Source of the DNA: Chloroflexaceae bacterium UBA1466 | GTDB taxonomy: Bacteria; Chloroflexota; Chloroflexia; Chloroflexales; Chloroflexaceae | Assembly: GCA_002325605.1 (NCBI GenBank) | Contig: DCSM01000192.1 | Location: 1 to 6,481, forward strand | Direction of reading: 5' to 3' | Length of the DNA: 6,481 nucleotides | Shown: positions 1 through 4,219 of the stretch, piece after piece | How the letters are laid out: every line of letters begins with the position of its first letter | How positions within the stretch are numbered: the first letter of the stretch is position 1 | Program-made: the position numbers and the translations under genes | The notes under the pieces: model-generated | Told to the model about the DNA's origin: nothing | The model's database searches: none | The model's input: the letters and a program-made list of their open reading frames with translations, nothing else

Positions 1-453
1 CGCTTCGGCGGGCACGCCCGCGCTGCGTAAAGCCGCCGCGATGAGCCGCGCATTGCAACGCTCGCCCTGCCCGCTAATCAGGTCGAGAGCGCGAGGCGTT
101 AGTTCGCCCAAAATGGCAATACTCGTCGCCAAATTGCTCACATGTTCAAACATCGGGCGAAGTTGCCTTTCGAGCGCTTGACATTCGCTGGGGCTGGCTA
201 ATTCAACCGCCGTTTTCAAATGCAAGTGCAGCAACTGGGGCGCAATAGTGGCCGCCACAGAGCTATCGCCCTTCTCCGCCGCCCGTGCGGCCTCAATCAG
301 CGCGTCAGTTGTCCGCAAATCTGGGGCATTCATCGCCGAAACGACGACGACCACTTCCTTTGTTTGGGCCAGATCGCGGACAATTTCAACGACCTGGCGC
401 AGCGCAGCGGCACTTCCCACTGAAGTGCCGCCAAATTTCAGCACCACTCGCAT
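1..453 (-). CDS. Aspartate kinase, N-terminal part (runs off the window)
   Basis: Aspartokinase phosphorylates L-aspartate with ATP, the first step towards lysine, threonine and methionine, in the cytoplasm. The 151 visible codons begin MRVVLKFGGTSVG. KFGGTSVG (residues 6-13) is the signature nucleotide-binding motif of the amino-acid kinase fold. It is followed by a beta strand ending VVVVVSAMN, a TDALIEAA helix, a long helical stretch, and near the window edge SGQGERCNARLIAAAL, matching the conserved GE(R/L) segment that contacts aspartate. The long helical insert before that segment resembles LysC(III)/ThrA-type kinases, so this could be monofunctional or the front of a kinase-homoserine dehydrogenase fusion; the missing C-terminus with ACT domains would decide. 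Start choice: an ATG lies at 457-459, but AAGGA at 462-466 is too close to it and sits about 7 bases before the ATG at 451-453, which I prefer. The gene begins 38 bases after the sensor gene, so cotranscription is possible. The family call is secure; the exact class is open. Confidence 0.93.
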   Translation of the reverse strand, partial: MRVVLKFGGTSVGSAAALRQVVEIVRDLAQTKEVVVVVSAMNAPDLRTTDALIEAARAAEKGDSSVAATIAPQLLHLHLKTAVELASPSECQALERQLRPMFEHVSNLATSIAILGELTPRALDLISGQGERCNARLIAAALRSAGVPAEA

Positions 454-467
454 CGGCATTTCCTTTC

Positions 468-491
468 AAAAGCTCGGCAAAGCAAGCTTTT
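468..491. repeat. Short inverted repeat between sensor and aspartokinase genes
   Basis: Perfect 7-base arms (AAAAGCT at 468-474 and AGCTTTT at 485-491) enclose a 10-base loop, immediately after the sensor stop codon and just before the aspartokinase ribosome-binding site. On the minus strand the stem ends in TTTT followed by GAAAGGA. It could be a weak terminator or just an AT-rich dyad; the stem is short and only three of its pairs are not A-T. Confidence 0.35.
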
Positions 492-1514
492 CTAATCTTG
501 GTGAAAGAGTTTTTGTAAAGATTCCTTGTATAAGCGCGTCGATTCAGCAATATTTTCGACCAAAGCCATATATTGTTTTTCGGCCCGCTCGCGCTCCACA
601 ATATCTTGAACGCGCAATTTGATTTGAAGCAACATTTGGCGAACCGCTAAACCAAGTGTCGTAACCTCATCGTTAAAGGGGTATTTCGTAAAATGGTCGA
701 ATTTGGCGAGATCAATCGATTCTAAATCGCTATTCGGTTGTCCGCCCTGGAAGATAAGTCCATTAGTCAAATTATTGACCTGATTCACAATGGCGGTCAA
801 AGCAATGAGGGGGTCAGTAATCGTGCGTGAAATGATGTAGGCTACACCTAAAAGCGAGAAATAGATCAGTATAAAGGTAAAAGCGACTTGATTACGGATC
901 ATTGCCTGGAGGTCTAACAAACGTCCAGCGCGAAAATCCATTTTAATGCCGCCAATGACTTGCTGTTGCTTATTTCTGAGGGGCGTAACCGACGAAACCC
1001 ATGTCCCTTCGGCATCGGTAAAAGGGGTAAGAAACAAGGTGGGCCCCAAAAGCCCTTGTGCCAAACGTTGGGCCTTGGCTTCATTAACTGGCTCAAAAAA
1101 AGCAGGCGTTGGGGCTTTGGTTGCCGAAAGCGTGCTGCTGCCAATATAGACCAGTTTGCTTGATTTTCCATCTCGTACAAAAGTCTCAATCCGAATGCGT
1201 GGCTCCATCCGTTCCACGACTTTCAGCCAGGCCAAATGGCGCTGATAGCGGGGGTCATTGCGATAAGCCGCAGGTTTGAGACTCCCTTCTTGGGCTAAAG
1301 CCGCAAATTCCTCCACTTCAATCCCCGTTGCGGCTCCATTAAGGGCACTGACCATATCAATTTCAAGCTCGCGTTGAACGGCATTAGCCACAAAATCATA
1401 AAACCACAGGAAAGTTCCAATGAAATAGCAACTAAACAAAATGGTGAAACTCACCAAAAGTTTGAGGTGTAAACTAATAAAAAACTTAGGTTTGAGCGTA
1501 ATTTGCTGACTCAT
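492..1514 (-). CDS. Two-pass membrane sensor-like protein with HAMP-like region and no output domain
   Basis: A 340-residue protein that I cannot assign to a named family. Hydrophobic segments lie at about residues 17-39 and 210-229, which predicts a cytoplasmic N-terminus, an extracytoplasmic domain of about 170 residues, and a cytoplasmic tail. The extracellular part ends with GTWVSSVTPLRN and VIGGIKMDF, resembling the closing strands of Cache/PAS-like ligand-sensing domains of bacterial receptors. After TM2 comes SRTITDPLIALTAIVNQV, typical of the first HAMP helix with its conserved proline (235), then an unusually long connector (about 253-281), then NDEVTTLGLAVRQML like the second HAMP helix, and a charged coiled coil (about 297-336) to the end. 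No kinase, cyclase, GGDEF or methyl-accepting domain follows. It may have lost its output domain or may act through a partner. No clear Shine-Dalgarno is visible before the ATG, although the N-terminus fits a receptor. Topology is clear; function is inferred. Confidence 0.8.
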   Translation of the reverse strand: MSQQITLKPKFFISLHLKLLVSFTILFSCYFIGTFLWFYDFVANAVQRELEIDMVSALNGAATGIEVEEFAALAQEGSLKPAAYRNDPRYQRHLAWLKVVERMEPRIRIETFVRDGKSSKLVYIGSSTLSATKAPTPAFFEPVNEAKAQRLAQGLLGPTLFLTPFTDAEGTWVSSVTPLRNKQQQVIGGIKMDFRAGRLLDLQAMIRNQVAFTFILIYFSLLGVAYIISRTITDPLIALTAIVNQVNNLTNGLIFQGGQPNSDLESIDLAKFDHFTKYPFNDEVTTLGLAVRQMLLQIKLRVQDIVERERAEKQYMALVENIAESTRLYKESLQKLFHQD

Positions 1515-1533
1515 AGCTGAGTAATTAATCTCT

Positions 1534-1574
1534 GGTTGGGGTTACACAGCAGTTGTGAGCTGCAAACCCCAACC
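1534..1574. repeat. Large inverted repeat between sensor and PPTase genes
   Basis: Perfect 10-base arms, GGTTGGGGTT at 1534-1543 and AACCCCAACC at 1565-1574, with a 21-base interior that itself contains GCAG (1549-1552) and CTGC (1560-1563), so a two-tier stem can form. It fills much of the roughly 97-base gap between the two genes. Neither strand has a T-run after it, so it is not a standard intrinsic terminator. A regulator site, an RNA-stability element or a dispersed repeat are the alternatives. Confidence 0.6.
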
Positions 1575-1614
1575 TAATCAGAATAGATAGCAGTTTTGGG
1601 TAAAGCCGTTGTCG

Positions 1615-2307
1615 CTAAAGGAGAGCGCCATAGTTCAATTGCCAGCCTGAGCCTTCGCCGACCAAAGTTGCGGCATAGCCTGAAGCCAGATTTAGGGCTT
1701 GAAAAGTCCAGCGGGTTGGCTCGGCTGGTTCACCTTCGACGCTCAAAAGGCGGGCAGGTTCGGTTGGCCCCACCGCGACGGCAAAACGATTTAAGGGTAA
1801 AGCTAACCCTGTCCCTCGCGCTTTGAGATAGGCTTCCTTGCGCGTCCAGCAGGTAAAAAAAGCCTCAGCTTGGAGAGGAGGAGGCAAATTCTGCAAAGCT
1901 AGTTGCTCGCTAGGGGCCAAAAACCGCTCTGCCAAGCGCAAAACGGGCGTAGCATTGTTTATCTGTTCAAGATCTACACCGATAGCCCGTTGTAAAGTAA
2001 AGGCATAGAGGGCTAAAGTATTGGAATGAGACAGATTGAAGGTCAGATTAGTTGGGGGCCAGCTGACAAAAGGTTTGCCATGGGGGCTGTAGGCAAACTT
2101 CAGGCGCTGCGGCTCAATGGTCAGATAATGCCCCAGCAAGGTTCGCAAAAGCCCCCGCCCCACGACAAAGCGGCGCTGGTGGTCGGGCCTGAGAAAGCGC
2201 TGGGCCCTAGCTTGTTCCTCCGGAGCCAGCAGTGAATTTAGGTGGGCAACTTCCCCAGGTTGGTCAAGCGGCAGCAGCCAAAGCTGAACCTCGTTTGGCA
2301 AGAGCAT
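1615..2307 (-). CDS. 4'-phosphopantetheinyl transferase, Sfp type (PfaE-like)
   Basis: Transfers the 4'-phosphopantetheine arm of coenzyme A to the active serine of carrier proteins, turning apo-ACP into holo-ACP. At 230 residues it has the Sfp/Gsp/AcpT-II length (a two-lobed pseudo-dimer) rather than the roughly 120 of AcpS. Visible motifs: HGKPF (76-80), FNLSHS (90-95), the metal-binding IGVDLE (109-114, with Asp112 and Glu114), and FFTCWTRKEAYLKARGTGL (150-168), containing the W-x-x-KE-A-xx-K signature (Trp154, Lys157, Glu158, Lys162). It lies 68 bases downstream of the PfaD gene on the same strand, and the two ACP domains just upstream are its natural substrates; this is the position PfaE often takes in PUFA clusters. 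The start ATG has only a weak AGG about 6 bases upstream. The family assignment is firm; dedication to this locus is inferred from position. Confidence 0.95.
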   Translation of the reverse strand: MLLPNEVQLWLLPLDQPGEVAHLNSLLAPEEQARAQRFLRPDHQRRFVVGRGLLRTLLGHYLTIEPQRLKFAYSPHGKPFVSWPPTNLTFNLSHSNTLALYAFTLQRAIGVDLEQINNATPVLRLAERFLAPSEQLALQNLPPPLQAEAFFTCWTRKEAYLKARGTGLALPLNRFAVAVGPTEPARLLSVEGEPAEPTRWTFQALNLASGYAATLVGEGSGWQLNYGALL

Positions 2308-2375
2308 TAAGGGCCTAGCGAGCTTAGGATTAAGGGAAAACTGCGTGATTACTTAGCTCGTGCTTACAGGTGAGG

Positions 2376-4010
2376 CTAGGATGTAAGCGGCATGGGTTGG
2401 TACTGAGCATAGAACGGTGGCAGGTAAACCCCTTGCAGCCGCAGACTTTGCACGCGATAGAGCAAAGCCGCACCCGTCAAAATGTGGTGCGCGACCTCGA
2501 CCACATGCCGATTTTCAGGTTGCGCTAAATACGAGTTGCGAACCCAAGCATTGAACGCGCCCAGCGCTGGCCCCGCCCAGATTTGATAATCCATCTCGCG
2601 GCCCTTTTCGCCCGTATTCGACCAGCGCGAGGATAAGCCCAAATACCACCGAAAAACTAAAGCCATTTTGCGCTTAGGGTTTTCTTGGGCCCGCTGAATC
2701 TGCTCTGGGTCGCGCTCCTTGAAGTAAGCTACCGTATCTTCCCAAACGACATCCAAATTGCGGCGGAAAAGCTGGCGTTCCAATTTTTCGCGCTCATCTT
2801 TGGGCAAAGTCTCAAGCGAATCGTAGCGCTGATAAAGTTCGTATAATTTTTGGGCCCGCATGGGGAACAAAGTACCCTTTTTGAGAACCTGGAGCTTAAC
2901 ACCCATCTCAAACATATCGGCGGCGGGAGCCATCATCACATCCGCCATGCCCGCTTCGGCCAGAAGTTTTCGCGTATGCTCGGAAGCGCCCGCTTCAGTA
3001 CAGGCTTGGTTGACCGAACCCGTGACCAAATAGGCTGCGCCCATCATGAAGGCTCCGAGCGCCGCCGCTGGCGTACTGATGCCTCCGCCTGCGCCGACCC
3101 GCACAGGTTGGGCAAACTGATACTTCGCCTGAAGCTCGTCCCGCAGCGCCAGAATCGCAGGCAAAAGCGAAACAAGTGGGCGATTATCTGTATGGCCGCC
3201 CGAATCAGCTTCCGCTGTTACGTCGTCGGCGACAGGGACATGCTCGGCTAATTCGGCCTGTTGGGCGGTGATCAAGCCTGCCGCCACCAAAGGCTGCAAA
3301 AGCTTGGCCGGCGCAGGCTGGAGAAATTGGCTGGCTACTTCAGTCCGCGAGATTTTGGCGATGATGCGGTTTTGAATTTCGATCTGATTCTGCTGATTCA
3401 GCCTAAGTCCAGCGGCCCGATAACGGACAATATGCGGAGTCAAAGCCAAAAAAGCTGAAGCCTCAACTGTTTGCACCTGATGTTTAAGATAGAGTTCAAC
3501 CGCGTTTTGCTCTAAAGCTTCTTCGCTGGGGCTGTGAATCAGATTAAAAGCATAAGGCCCATTTGGCAGAGCCTGTTGAATGCGTTGAATCGCTGCGGTG
3601 AGGCGGGTTGGAACGAGACCCGCTGCCCCAAAGGAGCAAAGCATTCCCGCTCGCCCGAACGCAATGACCATTTCTTCGGAAGAAATTGCGTTGGCCATTG
3701 CGCCCCCAGTATAGGCATAGCGCACGCCATGGGCTTGCAGAAAGGTCGGGTCACCAAATTGATGCAGCGCAAGCGGCGCGACCATGGCTCTTGTTTCGCC
3801 TTGGGGGGCCGCTTGATAATTTTCCCAAACTGGGGCCACGTTGGTAGCTCCCGTTTGGCCCGCTCGCTCGACGATATAGCACGGTTGCTCAAGATTGGTC
3901 AAACATGCTTTGATCTCTTGGCCCGTGAAGGCCAAGGCTTCAACGGAGCCATGCCAAGGTTGACTAATTGCTGTTGGGGAAAGCCGAAGACCATTGTCTG
4001 GTTGTAACAC
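2376..4010 (-). CDS. pfaD: PfaD-type enoyl reductase of a PUFA/secondary-lipid synthase
   Basis: A flavin-dependent TIM-barrel protein of the nitronate monooxygenase/2-nitropropane dioxygenase superfamily, PfaD branch. In PUFA synthases it acts as the trans enoyl reductase on ACP-bound chains. Numbered from the GTG start (544 residues): VAPLALHQFGD (77-87), YTGGAMANAISS (100-111), GRAGMLCSFGAAGL (119-132), YAFNLIHSP (153-161), TAEADSGGHTD (265-275), which is the active-site/flavin segment, RVGAGGGISTP (304-314), the phosphate-binding loop, and YQIWAGPALGAFNAW (475-489), characteristic of PfaD rather than simple nitronate monooxygenases. Full length for the family, with no break. Start choice: the frame also opens at a TTG (4020-4022) lacking any ribosome site; GGAG at 4017-4020 lies 6 bases before the GTG at 4008-4010, so I prefer the GTG. 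A promoter and terminator separate it from the synthase upstream; the PPTase gene follows after 68 bases. Confidence 0.96.
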   Translation of the reverse strand: MLQPDNGLRLSPTAISQPWHGSVEALAFTGQEIKACLTNLEQPCYIVERAGQTGATNVAPVWENYQAAPQGETRAMVAPLALHQFGDPTFLQAHGVRYAYTGGAMANAISSEEMVIAFGRAGMLCSFGAAGLVPTRLTAAIQRIQQALPNGPYAFNLIHSPSEEALEQNAVELYLKHQVQTVEASAFLALTPHIVRYRAAGLRLNQQNQIEIQNRIIAKISRTEVASQFLQPAPAKLLQPLVAAGLITAQQAELAEHVPVADDVTAEADSGGHTDNRPLVSLLPAILALRDELQAKYQFAQPVRVGAGGGISTPAAALGAFMMGAAYLVTGSVNQACTEAGASEHTRKLLAEAGMADVMMAPAADMFEMGVKLQVLKKGTLFPMRAQKLYELYQRYDSLETLPKDEREKLERQLFRRNLDVVWEDTVAYFKERDPEQIQRAQENPKRKMALVFRWYLGLSSRWSNTGEKGREMDYQIWAGPALGAFNAWVRNSYLAQPENRHVVEVAHHILTGAALLYRVQSLRLQGVYLPPFYAQYQPMPLTS

Positions 4011-4016
4011 AAAAAA

Positions 4017-4020
4017 CTCC
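4017..4020 (-). promoter_or_regulatory. Ribosome-binding site that sets the pfaD start
   Basis: Minus-strand GGAG followed by six T and then GTG. It overlaps the alternative TTG start codon (4020-4022), so only the downstream GTG at 4008-4010 can use it. The TTG itself is preceded by pyrimidine-rich CCTTCCCC, with no Shine-Dalgarno. Confidence 0.6.
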
Positions 4021-4059
4021 AAATCAGGGGAAGGATGAATATTAGCTTTGGCGCTTTTT

Positions 4060-4088
4060 ATTATACCGCAGAAATGCGAAGATTAGAA
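4060..4088 (-). promoter_or_regulatory. Sigma70-type promoter for pfaD
   Basis: Minus strand: a perfect TATAAT -10 box at 4060-4065, a 17-base spacer, and a weak -35, TTCTAA, at 4083-4088 (three of six match the consensus). Transcription would start near 4053, giving a leader of roughly 43 bases before the GTG. The -10 is the best match noticed in the intergenic regions, but the -35 is poor, so an activator may be involved or initiation may be weak. Confidence 0.55.
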
Positions 4089-4123
4089 AGATAGAGCAGT
4101 CCTTTTTGCCTAACCCTAAGTAA

Positions 4124-4159
4124 TGAAAACCCCCTCATCCCTGAATCAATGAGGGGGTT
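4124..4159 (-). terminator. Intrinsic terminator of the synthase gene
   Basis: Perfect 11-base arms AACCCCCTCAT / ATGAGGGGGTT (4128-4138 and 4149-4159) with a 10-base loop. Read on the minus strand the 3' arm runs into TTTTCATTACTT, a short T-run. It lies about 60 bases after the synthase stop codon and before the pfaD promoter, as expected for the end of the synthase transcript. On the plus strand no T-run follows, so it looks one-directional. Confidence 0.65.
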
Positions 4160-4167
4160 AGCGGGCG

Positions 4168-4184
4168 ACAGGCAGGATGCCTGT
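4168..4184. repeat. Short perfect palindrome, REP-like
   Basis: ACAGGCA-GGA-TGCCTGT: 7-base arms and a 3-base loop in the gap between the synthase stop and its terminator, followed on the plus strand by TCTAC. Strings of this kind (GGCAGGATGCCTGTTCTAC) recur as dispersed intergenic repeats in several bacterial genomes as I recall them. In this window it is present once. Confidence 0.5.
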
Positions 4185-4219
4185 TCTACATTTAAAGCGG
4201 CAGCGGAAACGAAGATCGG

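Noticed and set aside
248..622. 124-codon plus-strand open frame
   Set aside because: Lies across the aspartokinase start and the end of the sensor gene, both well supported on the minus strand; the product has no recognisable feature.
2319..2360. Dyad CGAGCT...AGCTCG between pfaD and the PPTase gene
   Set aside because: Only 6-base arms with a 30-base loop and no T-run; too weak for a terminator or an operator call.
3534..4007. 157-codon plus-strand open frame opposite pfaD
   Set aside because: Entirely antisense to conserved PfaD motifs, with no recognisable domain.
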